64,000 nucleotides of DNA, from contig JACKBC010000038.1 in NCBI GenBank assembly GCA_020634755.1, positions 6,618 through 70,617 on the forward strand, given 5' to 3'. Shown one piece after another: positions 53,795-62,611 of this stretch. Position 1 is the first letter of the stretch, and each line of letters begins with the position of its first letter. The notes under the pieces are model-generated. The model had not been told where the DNA came from and ran no database searches. It was given only the letters and a program-made list of their open reading frames with translations. Both the position numbers and the translations under genes were made by a program. The DNA comes from Caldilineaceae bacterium. Lineage in GTDB: Bacteria > Chloroflexota > Anaerolineae > Caldilineales > Caldilineaceae.

Positions 53795-56700
53795 ATGAAC
53801 TATTCGCAAATTTATAACCGCATAAAGCCGTGGGCTGTGGTCAGTTTAATGGTGGCGCTGCTTCTGCTCACCTTTAGCGTTAGCCTGGCTTCACCAACGC
53901 TTTTTGGTAAATCCACGCTGGGCGATTTCGTCTGGTACGACATCAATGGCGATGGGTTGAAGGGAGCTAATGAACCGGGCATTAACGGTGTTCTCATTAA
54001 ATTATATCGGGATGTAAACAATAATAATCAGATCGATCTGGGCGATCAGCTTATTACAAGCACGGTAACAGCCAATGATGTTGGCGGCATCGGCGATGAC
54101 ACTGGCGGCAACAATGGCCCTGGCTTTTATGATTTCTCCGTTGATGGGGGCGCTGGCATTGTCTACATTGTGGAGATCGATGCTTCAAACTTTGCTCCTG
54201 GTGGCCCGCTGGAGGATTATGTTTATTCGGGCGAGAATGCAACCCAGCCCTATAATGGCCCACAGCAGCGGGTAGTGCCTTATCCCGAAAACCCGGATGA
54301 CAAAAATAATGTGGACTTCCCATTTTATAAAATGAGTTTGGGCGACCTGGTATGGGAAGATTTTAACAACGATGGGAATAAAGACCCCAATGAACTGGGG
54401 CTCAACAACGTGCCGGTGGCGCTGGTAGACACATCTACCGGCCAAGTGGTCGATACCACGGTGACGAGCAATGGCGGTTGGTACACCTTTACACAGGTCA
54501 TTGCCGGCACCTACGTTGTGAGCGTGACGCCGCCTGCCGGCTATTTAAGCAGCACCGGTCCCAATCAGGAAGCAGACCCCGATGCCAACGGGGATGAAAA
54601 TGACAATGGTCTGGACACGCCAGTCAATGGCGCCATTGTCAGCGCGCCATTTAATATGCAGCCCAATGATGCCGGCGCGCAGAGCAACAATGTGCTGGAT
54701 CCAGCTCGGGCCTCTACGCACAATCCGACCGTCGACTTTGGTCTCATCAAGAATTTTGACTTGGCGCTTGTGAAGCGCGTCCACGCCAATCAGCCCAAGC
54801 CGATTCAGCCTGGTCAGGATGTGACCTTTACCATTACCATTTTTAATCAGGGCGATTTTGCGGCAGCCAATGTAAACGTGGTCGATTATATTCCATCTGG
54901 CTTTACGTTGAGCCCGCTGGAGACCGATTGGAGCGGTGGACCTACGGGAACCGTCAGCCATGTATTGGCTTCAACATTGGCCGCGCACAGCCAAACGTCA
55001 GTCGATATTATCCTGCGCGTCAACAATCCGCTGACGCCGGGCAACTATACCAATGCGGCCGAAATTGCCAGCGCTACCGACCAGAATGGTAACCCGGTGG
55101 TGGATGTAGACTCGACGCCCGATAGTATCAATGGCAATGACGGTACGCCCAAGGATGATGTGGTTAACGAGGATCACAAAACGAACCCCAATGCCGACGA
55201 AGATGACCAGGATCCTGCGAATTTCGTGGTCGATGTCTTTGACCTGGCGCTCATTAAACGGCTGGGAGTCGGGCAACCATCCGCAGTGCTGCCTGGCGCT
55301 GATGTCAGATTTACGGTGGAGATTCGTAATCAGGGCACGTTGACCGCGACGAATATCGAGCTGATCGACTATATTCCCAGCGGCTTTAGCCTGAGCCCCA
55401 ACAATAGCGCCAACTGGACGGACGGCGGCAGCACGGCTACCTATGCCAGCATTGCCAGCCTGCCCCCCAGCGGCGTGACCACGGTGGATGTGATGCTGCG
55501 TGTGGATGCATTGGCGACCACCGGTACATACACAAATGTGGCCGAGATCAAAGACGCCACCGACCCCAACGGCAATCCCATTTCGGACATCGATTCTACG
55601 CCGGAAGATGCGCAGCAGAATGGCGCCGGCGATACGTTTACCACCGATGACGGCGTGGCGGGGAACGGCAAAACCGGTGGTGATGAAGATGATCACGATC
55701 CGGCCACGGTGAATGTTGGCAACGTATTCGACTTGGCCTTGCGCAAGACGTTGGCGCCGGGACAAGCCTCTTCCATTAAAAATGGTGATGACATTACATT
55801 TACCATCACCGTCTTTAACCAAGGGACTCTGATTGCCGACAACATTGTGCTGGTCGATTATCTGCCCACGGGTTTTACGCTCAGTGCCAGCGAAGCCAAT
55901 TGGACCAGCAGTGGTGGTATGGTCACGCGTACGCTGGCCGGCCAGTTGGCCCCCAATACTAATACCAGCGTCACCATCCGCTTGACGGCCAGCAACGTGA
56001 GTGCTGCCGGCACCTATACGAATATTGCCGAAATCAAGAGCGCCACTGATGACCAAGGCACTCCGCAAACCGATGTGGACTCTACGCCGGAAGATACACA
56101 GGGCAACGGACCCAATGATACCTATGTGACCAATGATGACGTCAATGGCAATGGCCTGGCTGGCGGCGATGAAGATGATAGCGACCCCGAACCGTTCCGT
56201 GTGGAAATCTTCGATCTGGCGCTGACCAAGAGCCTGCAAACCAGCCAGGCGCCCATGATACGGCCCGGGCAAGACGCGACCTTTACAATCACCATCTTCA
56301 ATCAAGGCTCTATTCCGGCTTCGAACATTGTGGTGGTGGACTATGTGCCAACTGGCTTTTCGCTTAGCCCGCTGGCCACAGGCTGGAGCGGAAGTGGCCC
56401 AATCACGCGCGTCATCAGCGGGCCGCTGGCGCCCCAGACCTCAACGCAGATCGATGTGGTGCTGCGCGCCAACAGTCCCCTCGTATCTGGCAACTATGTA
56501 AACGTGGCCGAAATTCAGTCCGCCACTGACCCCAATGGCAACCCGGTTACCGATATTGATTCGACGCCCGATGCCAACAGCACCAATGATGGAACGCCCA
56601 AGGACAATGTGACCAATGAAAATCACAAGGCCAATCCCACCGCCGATGAGGATGACCACGATCCGGAGAGCATCCGCGTGGTCAATCCGTCCATTGTCAT

Positions 56701-57472
56701 CCTAAAGAAACTGAATACGCCGCAGCCCATCCGCACGGGGGACCCCATTAGCTTTACGCTGACCATTACGAATACGGGTGATGTCACGGCAACCGCGGTT
56801 TCGGTGTTCGACAATTATGACACGCTCTATTTGCAATATGTGAATTCCACGCCGGCCTCGGTGGATAACAACAACGATGGGCGGCTGGACTGGACGGACA
56901 TTACCATTCCGCTGGGCGACATGGCGCCGGGCGACACGGTCAAAATCGATGTGAACTTTACCGGTCTGGCCGATACCAGTAAGTTGGGCGCTCAGCAGCC
57001 CTGCATGGAAACGGGCGCTACCTGTAACGTGGCTGGGATTGGCAGCGCCACTGGTTTCGTACCTGGTCTGCCGCCCATTGCGTTCCCGCCGGCGCAGAAC
57101 ACAGATGAAGCCGCCATCATCAATCCCACGGCGGTCAGCTTGGTCAACCGCAAGGTACAGACCGGCGCCAACGGTACAACCATCAGCTGGTCTACCGTAA
57201 CCGAGAATGACATGCTGGGCTTTAACATTCGCCGCACTACTAAGAATGAAAAGCCGGTACAGGTCAATACAGAGATGATTCCGGCACAACATGCGGGGCA
57301 GAGCACGGGTGACGACTACAGCTACATGGATGCAGCCGCCGTGAATGGTGTCGAAAGCGCCAAATACATCTATATTCTGGATGTGCTCACGCTGGATGGG
57401 CATACCGAGAGCCACATTCTCAACCCGCCGAGTGATACCACCAACATTATGCTGCCGCTGCTTTTCCGGTAG
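53795..57472 (+). CDS. Giant SdrD-B/DUF11 repeat surface protein
   Basis: 1,225 residues from ATG 53795 (GGAGG 53786-53790); five upstream codons are excluded. A signal peptide (VVSLMVALLLLTFSVSLA) precedes two SdrD-B-like domains (LGDFVWYDINGDGLKG, LGDLVWEDFNNDGNKD, Ca2+-type Asp/Asn loops). Four near-identical ~162-residue DUF11 units begin near 54757, 55245, 55731 and 56213, each FDLAL.K.L followed by FTITIFNQG, VDYIPSGF and a hyper-acidic N/D-rich end. A fifth, diverged DUF11 domain (IVILKKLNTPQP) and an FN3-like C-terminal domain (LGFNIRRTTKNEK) lead to the tail IMLPLLFR. Likely a long outward filament for adhesion. A long minus-strand open frame is only its shadow. Confidence 0.82.
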   Translation: MNYSQIYNRIKPWAVVSLMVALLLLTFSVSLASPTLFGKSTLGDFVWYDINGDGLKGANEPGINGVLIKLYRDVNNNNQIDLGDQLITSTVTANDVGGIGDDTGGNNGPGFYDFSVDGGAGIVYIVEIDASNFAPGGPLEDYVYSGENATQPYNGPQQRVVPYPENPDDKNNVDFPFYKMSLGDLVWEDFNNDGNKDPNELGLNNVPVALVDTSTGQVVDTTVTSNGGWYTFTQVIAGTYVVSVTPPAGYLSSTGPNQEADPDANGDENDNGLDTPVNGAIVSAPFNMQPNDAGAQSNNVLDPARASTHNPTVDFGLIKNFDLALVKRVHANQPKPIQPGQDVTFTITIFNQGDFAAANVNVVDYIPSGFTLSPLETDWSGGPTGTVSHVLASTLAAHSQTSVDIILRVNNPLTPGNYTNAAEIASATDQNGNPVVDVDSTPDSINGNDGTPKDDVVNEDHKTNPNADEDDQDPANFVVDVFDLALIKRLGVGQPSAVLPGADVRFTVEIRNQGTLTATNIELIDYIPSGFSLSPNNSANWTDGGSTATYASIASLPPSGVTTVDVMLRVDALATTGTYTNVAEIKDATDPNGNPISDIDSTPEDAQQNGAGDTFTTDDGVAGNGKTGGDEDDHDPATVNVGNVFDLALRKTLAPGQASSIKNGDDITFTITVFNQGTLIADNIVLVDYLPTGFTLSASEANWTSSGGMVTRTLAGQLAPNTNTSVTIRLTASNVSAAGTYTNIAEIKSATDDQGTPQTDVDSTPEDTQGNGPNDTYVTNDDVNGNGLAGGDEDDSDPEPFRVEIFDLALTKSLQTSQAPMIRPGQDATFTITIFNQGSIPASNIVVVDYVPTGFSLSPLATGWSGSGPITRVISGPLAPQTSTQIDVVLRANSPLVSGNYVNVAEIQSATDPNGNPVTDIDSTPDANSTNDGTPKDNVTNENHKANPTADEDDHDPESIRVVNPSIVILKKLNTPQPIRTGDPISFTLTITNTGDVTATAVSVFDNYDTLYLQYVNSTPASVDNNNDGRLDWTDITIPLGDMAPGDTVKIDVNFTGLADTSKLGAQQPCMETGATCNVAGIGSATGFVPGLPPIAFPPAQNTDEAAIINPTAVSLVNRKVQTGANGTTISWSTVTENDMLGFNIRRTTKNEKPVQVNTEMIPAQHAGQSTGDDYSYMDAAAVNGVESAKYIYILDVLTLDGHTESHILNPPSDTTNIMLPLLFR

Positions 57473-57500
57473 CCGAATCGATGACAATTTAGTTACTCAC

Positions 57501-57576
57501 GTTACGCAGCGACAGCCAGTCTGCGAGAGAGAAACGGGAGCGCCGGCGAGCCGCCTTTCCTCTAGGCTTGCGTAAC
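57501..57576. repeat. R3 element, copy B
   Basis: 76 bp, GTTACGCA to TGCGTAAC, starting 28 nt after the stop of the giant surface-protein gene and before its terminator. Confidence 0.68.
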
Positions 57577-57590
57577 ATAAGTTAGTTAAA

Positions 57591-57620
57591 AAGGGCCGCA
57601 GCGCATGCGGTCCTTTTTTT
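57591..57620 (+). terminator. Intrinsic terminator of the giant surface-protein gene
   Basis: AAGGGCCGCA (57591-57600), loop, TGCGGTCCTTTTTTT (57606-57620), with one G-U type mismatch in the stem. Confidence 0.7.
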
Positions 57621-57644
57621 ATAGGACGAATGCGCGAAAATAAA

Positions 57645-57802
57645 TGAGGGGTTGTGCATGATTCCCGCTCCAGTGAAATTGGCGCATAGACCCGCGTGCG
57701 ACGCACTACCCGCCCAGATGGGTGCATTATGACCGTTTCATGGGGCAGTGCGACGCACGCTAGCCGTCCTTACTCGACTGAAACACGTGTATACACCACT
57801 CA
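57645..57802. mobile_element. R2 MITE-like element, copy 4
   Basis: 158 bp from TGAGGGGTTGTGCATGA to TATACACCACTCA. Flanks AATAAA (57639-57644) and ACTAAA (57803-57808), a 6-bp near-duplication. Confidence 0.65.
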
Positions 57803-57816
57803 ACTAAATCCGCTCT

Positions 57817-57851
57817 GTGCGCGGCACTTTTAACGCTAAAGTGCCGCGCAC
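57817..57851. repeat. Perfect 14-bp hairpin
   Basis: GTGCGCGGCACTTT (57817-57830), loop TAACGCT, AAAGTGCCGCGCAC (57838-57851). A very stable stem; role unknown. Confidence 0.6.
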
Positions 57852-57947
57852 GTCCTCTGACATACTTCATTCTGTCCCAACATGGCGGTAATCTCCCCAT
57901 GAAATGGTATACTTACGGCAACGCTGCTTGCCCCTTGGTTGACAGCC

Positions 57948-58024
57948 GATGGGGGCGTCGTACAACCGCCATCGTACAAGTTCTTAAGTCCAACCATGGC
58001 CCTGTACATTACACAACCACCATG
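57948..58024. repeat. R4 hairpins, two diverged copies
   Basis: 57948-57973 (GATGGG..CGCCATC) and 57995-58024 (CATGGCCCTGTA..ACACAACCACCATG). In the second the closing pair changed from G-C to C-G on both sides compared with the copies at 50220, keeping the stem. Confidence 0.5.
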
Positions 58025-58205
58025 GTATTTAGAAGATATGTAGGCTCTTTGGGATTTCATGCTTCGGCTGCGCTCAGCAGAGCGGTGGTGGACAACAGAT
58101 ATCCTCGGCACTTTCGACGAGATGACTCGGTAGACGAAACGAAGTGCCGGGGACGTTAACCACATGAGATCCTGTTGAACCGATATTTAGAAAGGATTGA
58201 CCACC

Positions 58206-60236
58206 ATGTTGACCTGGCCAGAGAAAATCCTGTTTGCGTTTGCCGTGGCCGCGGCGCTCTATTATGGCTATCGAAATTTCAAAAAAGTCTATCTGGTCAT
58301 TCGGCGCGGCGCGGGCGAACCAGTGCCACAAGCCGAAATGTGGGACCGCGCCAAACAAGCGCTTCTGACCTGGCTGACCATCCGCCCCATCTGGAAGACG
58401 CGCGAAACGGCCAGCGTCTTTCACGCCATGATCGCATGGGGATTTGTCTTCTACTTTCTGGTTAATGTGGGCGATGTAATCGAGGGCTATTTTGACATCC
58501 ACTTCCTCGGCACGGGGTTCATCAGCGTGATCTATCGCTTTCTGGCCGATCTCTTTAGCATGAGCGTGCTGCTGGGCATTCTCTATTTTCTGTGGCGGCG
58601 CTTTGTGTTGGCCGACCCAGCGCTCGATTATCGGGAAAATGTGAAGCTGGTCGATAAAGTTAGGGCCGGCGGCATCCGCAATGATTCGCTGATTGTGGCG
58701 CTCTTTATTCTATTTCATGTGGGCTTTCGGCTCATTGGCGAAAGCTTTAAGGTGGCGCAGCAGGGCGGCGATCTCAACCAGCCCTTTGCCACCGGCATCA
58801 GCGCCATGTGGAGCGGTTGGAGCGCGGGCGCGCTCATGGTCGGTCACCACGTGAGTTGGTGGATTGCGCTGGGGCTGATTCTGGCCTTTATTCCCTATTT
58901 CCCCTATACCAAACATTTTCACTTGATTATGTCGGCGGTCAATTACTTTGCCAAACCCAAGCGCGCCGCGCTGGGCGCACTGGACGCAATCAATTTTGAC
59001 GATGAATCGATCGAGCAGTTTGGCGCCGCTAAACTTGAAGATCTGCCCTGGACACATCTGGCCGATGCCTATGCGTGCATTATGTGCAATCGCTGCCAGG
59101 AAGTCTGCCCCGCTTACGTCACCGGCAAAGAGCTTTCGCCGGCCGCATTAGAGGTTAACAAACGTTACTACATCAACGCCCATGTGGATCAGCTGGCGGC
59201 CGGCGAACCGTCTACGTTGAATCTGCTTGACTTTGCCATTAGCGACTCGGCCGTATGGGCCTGCACCACTTGCGGCGCCTGTGTGGATATTTGTCCCGTG
59301 GGCAACGAGCCCATGTTCGATATTCTCTATTTGCGCCGCAACCAGGTGCTCATGGAAGACAGCTTCCCCAAAGAACTGTCCACCGCTTTCCGCGGCATGG
59401 AGCGCAATGGCAACCCGTGGAACCAGCGCGCCGGCGATCGGCTGGCCTGGGCCGCGGGACTCAACGTACCCACGATTGATGAAAATCCCGACGCCGATAT
59501 TTTGTGGTGGGTGGGCTGCGCGCCGTCGTATGACCCGCGGGCGCAGCAGACGGCGCAAGCCTTTGCCAAAGTGCTCAATGCCGCCGGCGTCAATTTTGCC
59601 GTGCTGGCCGACCGCGAAAGCTGCACCGGCGACGCCGCCCGCCGCGCCGGCAATGAATATCTCTTTTTCGAAATGGCTAAAGCCAACATCGAAACGCTCA
59701 ACGAGGTGCAGCCCAAGCGCATTGTGGCCACTTGCCCACATTGCCTACACGCGCTGGGCAAAGAATATGGTGAACTGGGCGGCCATTATGATGTGATTCA
59801 CCACACCCAGCTCATTTCGGAACTGGTGGCAGCGCGCAAGCTCGATTACCGCACGCTGCCCGGTAGCCGATCTGGCGATGATAAGGTTACGCTGCACGAT
59901 CCGTGCTATTTGGGCCGCCACAACAACATTGTGGCCGCGCCACGCACCGCTTTGAAAGAGGCCAATATTGAGCTGATCGAAATGCCTCGTCATGGCAAAC
60001 AGTCCTTTTGCTGCGGAGCCGGCGGCGCCCAAATGTGGAAGGAAGAGGAGCACGGCGTGGGCGAACATGCCGAAGCGGTTAACGTCAACCGCTATCGCGA
60101 AGCTGCGGCTACCGGCGCCAAAACCGTGGCCGTTGGTTGCCCCTTCTGCCTGACGATGCTCACCGATGCTGCCCGCACCGCCGACGCAGGCGTGCAGGTA
60201 AAGGATATTGTGGAGATCATTGCCGAACGGTTGTGA
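58206..60236 (+). CDS. Membrane-bound Hdr-type iron-sulfur oxidoreductase (CCG domains)
   Basis: 676 residues from ATG 58206 (a TTG three codons earlier is less likely). Residues ~1-270 hold five to six membrane helices with conserved His (VFHAMIAWGFVFYF, GHHVSWWIALG, TKHFHLIMS), like the NarI/HdrE cytochrome b part. Then two 4Fe-4S motifs: CIMCNRCQEVCP and CTTCGACVDICP. Two CCG domains follow: ESCTGDAARRAGNE with TCPHCLHAL, and HDPCYLGRHN with FCCGAGGAQMW and GCPFCLTML. This is a fused HdrE-HdrD-like protein as in many non-methanogens. It would take electrons between the quinone pool and a soluble donor such as acyl-CoA, glycolate or lactate enzymes. The partner is unknown. Confidence 0.85.
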   Translation: MLTWPEKILFAFAVAAALYYGYRNFKKVYLVIRRGAGEPVPQAEMWDRAKQALLTWLTIRPIWKTRETASVFHAMIAWGFVFYFLVNVGDVIEGYFDIHFLGTGFISVIYRFLADLFSMSVLLGILYFLWRRFVLADPALDYRENVKLVDKVRAGGIRNDSLIVALFILFHVGFRLIGESFKVAQQGGDLNQPFATGISAMWSGWSAGALMVGHHVSWWIALGLILAFIPYFPYTKHFHLIMSAVNYFAKPKRAALGALDAINFDDESIEQFGAAKLEDLPWTHLADAYACIMCNRCQEVCPAYVTGKELSPAALEVNKRYYINAHVDQLAAGEPSTLNLLDFAISDSAVWACTTCGACVDICPVGNEPMFDILYLRRNQVLMEDSFPKELSTAFRGMERNGNPWNQRAGDRLAWAAGLNVPTIDENPDADILWWVGCAPSYDPRAQQTAQAFAKVLNAAGVNFAVLADRESCTGDAARRAGNEYLFFEMAKANIETLNEVQPKRIVATCPHCLHALGKEYGELGGHYDVIHHTQLISELVAARKLDYRTLPGSRSGDDKVTLHDPCYLGRHNNIVAAPRTALKEANIELIEMPRHGKQSFCCGAGGAQMWKEEEHGVGEHAEAVNVNRYREAAATGAKTVAVGCPFCLTMLTDAARTADAGVQVKDIVEIIAERL

Positions 60237-60360
60237 ATGACCTATCCCGCTGACGCCATTTCCGGCCAGGAAAGGGAGAGCTTTTTTACTCTGTGGTTGA
60301 ACAAAACGAGACCTGTCCAAAATGAGACCTGTCCAAATCCCGAAGTGTGTTAAATAGGTT

Positions 60361-60392
60361 CCCCCTCCTCTCAACTTATGGAGAGGAGGGGG
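60361..60392. terminator. Hairpin between convergent genes
   Basis: CCCCCTCCTCTC (60361-60372), loop AACTTATG, GAGAGGAGGGGG (60381-60392), a perfect 12-bp stem. Preceded by two direct copies of GACCTGTCCAAA (about 60310-60336). Confidence 0.5.
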
Positions 60393-60417
60393 CCAGGGGG
60401 AGGAGAGGCCTGCTTCG

Positions 60418-62151
60418 CTAAAATTTCGGTTGTTCCATGGGTTTGACTGGATCATTCCCCAGCAGAAAGTCAAAATCGGCCCCTTGTGGCGCTTGGGTCA
60501 CGTGCTGCAAATAGAGCCGCCCATAGCCGCGGCCAAAGGCCGGCTGCGGCGGTTGCCAGGCCGTGCGCCGGCGCGCCAGTTCTTCATCATCCACATAAAG
60601 ATGCAAACGACGGTTGGCAAAGTCTAGCTCGATCTCATCGCCATCCTGCACCAGCGCCAGCGGACCGCCAATGGCGCTTTCGGGCGCAACATGCAGCACA
60701 ATGGCGCCATAAGCCGTACCGCTCATGCGGGCGTCTGAAATACGCAACATGTCGCGTACGCCCTGCTTGAGCAGCTTTTGTGGAATGGGCAAAATGCCCA
60801 CCTCGGGCATGCCGGGGCCACCCACTGGTCCCGAATTTTGCAGCACCAGCACATCATCGGGAGTCACGTCCAAGTCGGGGTCATTGATGCGAGCGCGCAC
60901 ATCTTCTACATCTGTAAACACAATGGCGCGACCGCGATGTTGCAGCAGCGCGGGCGTAGCCGCTGACTGTTTGATGACGGCGCCGTCGGGCGCCAAATTG
61001 CCGCTTAAAATTGAAAGACCCCCCTCGGGTTGCAGCGGCTCGGCCAGCGCATGAATCACGTCACGGTTATGAATGGGCGCGTTGGCCACATTTTCGGCCA
61101 GCGTGCGCCCGGTCACGGTGAGGGCGTCGCCGTGCAGCAGCGGCAGCAGTTCCCGCAAAACGGCGGGAATCCCACCGGCAAAGTGTAGGTCTTCCATCTG
61201 AAATTGGCCGCTGGGCCGCATGTTGGCAATCAGCGGCGTGCGCCGGCTAATCTCATCCCACAACGACAGCGGAATCTCAATACCCAGGCGACCGGCAATG
61301 GCGGGTAGATGCACCACGGCATTGGTCGAACCACCCAGCGCGCAGACCAGCGTAATGGCGTTTTCAATGGCTTGCCGCGTGATGATTTGCGAGGGGCGTA
61401 CGCCTTCTTGGGCCAGCGTTACAATGCGCCGTCCTGCTTGTTCGGCAAGCCGGATGCGCGCGGCATCGGTGGCGGGCGTGGCGCCATTGCCGGGCAGCGC
61501 AATGCCCAGCGCTTCCACCAGCGAATTCATGGTGGAGGCCGTACCCATGACCATACAGTGGCCGCGGCTGCGGAAGACGCTGCCCTCAATCTCTTTGTAC
61601 GTTTCATCATCAATGGTCCCAGCCTGCCATTCAGCCGTCATGCGGCGACAATCGGTGCAGGCGCCAAGCATCTGGCCTTTAAAGTTGCCGTTGAGCGCAG
61701 GGCCGCCCGAGAGCAGAATTGCGGGCAGATCGGCGCTGCATGCCCCCATGAGCGCGGCGGGCGTGGTTTTGTCGCAATTGGTCAGCAGCACCACGCCATC
61801 AATTGGGTTGCCGCGGATCATCTCTTCGGTGTCCATGGCGGCCAGATTGCGATAGAGCATAGAGGTGGGGCTGAGATAAATCTCACCTAGCGAAATGGTG
61901 GGAAACTCCATGGGAAAGCCGCCTGCCTGCCAGACCCCACGCTTGACCGCTTCGGCCAGCTCGCGCAGGTGGCTGTTGCAGTTGTTCAACTCGCTGTATG
62001 TGTTGCAAATGCCAATGACTGGCCGTTGCATATCTTCTTCATCAAACCCCATGGCTTTGGTAAAGGCACGATGGGTAAAACCGGCTACATGAGGCTCGCT
62101 AAAAAAAAGCCCGCTTCGGCTGTCATTCTGTTTGGTTGCGTCTTGCGCCAT
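60418..62151 (-). CDS. IlvD/Edd-family dehydratase, probably sugar-acid type
   Basis: 577 residues from ATG 62151; the longer open frame runs through R1 copy f and is rejected. Fe-S and Mg ligands: Cys in NTYSELNNCNSH, NCDKTTPAALMGA, and GACTDCRRM. Substrate-side Ser/Lys region DARMSGTAYGAIVLH. The YSELNNCNSHLRELAEAVKRGV start and SADLPAILLSGGPALNG segment are closer to arabinonate/xylonate/galactonate dehydratases than to the valine-pathway IlvD, which has NSAHIDLA-like wording here. It removes water from a sugar acid to give a 2-keto-3-deoxy acid. The divergent sugar-binding lipoprotein supports a catabolic role. True IlvD cannot be excluded. Confidence 0.78.
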   Translation of the reverse strand: MAQDATKQNDSRSGLFFSEPHVAGFTHRAFTKAMGFDEEDMQRPVIGICNTYSELNNCNSHLRELAEAVKRGVWQAGGFPMEFPTISLGEIYLSPTSMLYRNLAAMDTEEMIRGNPIDGVVLLTNCDKTTPAALMGACSADLPAILLSGGPALNGNFKGQMLGACTDCRRMTAEWQAGTIDDETYKEIEGSVFRSRGHCMVMGTASTMNSLVEALGIALPGNGATPATDAARIRLAEQAGRRIVTLAQEGVRPSQIITRQAIENAITLVCALGGSTNAVVHLPAIAGRLGIEIPLSLWDEISRRTPLIANMRPSGQFQMEDLHFAGGIPAVLRELLPLLHGDALTVTGRTLAENVANAPIHNRDVIHALAEPLQPEGGLSILSGNLAPDGAVIKQSAATPALLQHRGRAIVFTDVEDVRARINDPDLDVTPDDVLVLQNSGPVGGPGMPEVGILPIPQKLLKQGVRDMLRISDARMSGTAYGAIVLHVAPESAIGGPLALVQDGDEIELDFANRRLHLYVDDEELARRRTAWQPPQPAFGRGYGRLYLQHVTQAPQGADFDFLLGNDPVKPMEQPKF

Positions 62152-62611
62152 CTTGTGGTTCGCTCCTTGTGGATGTCCAAATTTGGGTTTACGTTTAGAA
62201 CCTATCTGTAAATTCGTTGCACCGCAACGGTGTTGGCGATCTAGCTGTCGGTCTCGATTGTTGAATCCGACGCTATCTCTTGCCGTTGCGATTAACTGAA
62301 ATGCGGTGGTGAAACATGTACTGTCTCTGACCGATCGGTTTGGCAAAGAGGATGTACGGACAGATACTTTGGGCATAGCGCACATGGGCCATACCTCTGT
62401 ACGCGTAAACCCAAATCGTTAATATTACAACGTACAGTGCGTTGTGATGATAAAAAGAGAATCTGTGCAGAAAGGCAACCGCGAGTTTATCACGCTGCCC
62501 GCATGATGACAAACAAATATGATATACTACTTTAGAAGATGAAAGAGAAAATTTGTGTTATCTGTCAATACTTTCTTGGATTTACATATAAGCGGGAAGA
62601 TGGAGCAGTTT
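62152..62611. other. Divergent intergenic region
   Basis: It holds R1 copy f and the promoter regions for the dehydratase and the solute-binding lipoprotein. An AT-rich stretch with ATATGATATACTACTTT (about 62516-62532) could be a -10 region for the plus-strand gene. Nothing else is seen. Confidence 0.4.
62217..62298 (-). repeat. R1 repeat, copy f
   Basis: On the minus strand it runs CAGTTAATCGCAACGG to CCAACACCGTTGCGGTGC with the core GTCGGATTCAACAATCGAGACCGAC, 66 nt upstream of ATG 62151. Confidence 0.68.

Larger units (their letters stand above)
57473..58205. other. Repeat-rich intergenic region
   Basis: No gene is seen. In order: R3 copy B, terminator (57591-57620), R2 copy 4, a strong perfect hairpin (57817-57851), two R4 hairpins and the leader of the iron-sulfur oxidoreductase. 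Confidence 0.55.

Noticed and set aside
54998..56305. 435-residue open frame on the minus strand inside the giant surface-protein gene
   Set aside because: It mirrors the DUF11 repeats of the plus-strand gene, has no ribosome site, no family motifs and a composition expected from reverse-complement shadowing.
62152..62385. 78-residue N-terminal extension of the dehydratase
   Set aside because: It translates repeat R1 copy f and untranslated leader; dehydratases of this family start at about the ATG at 62151.
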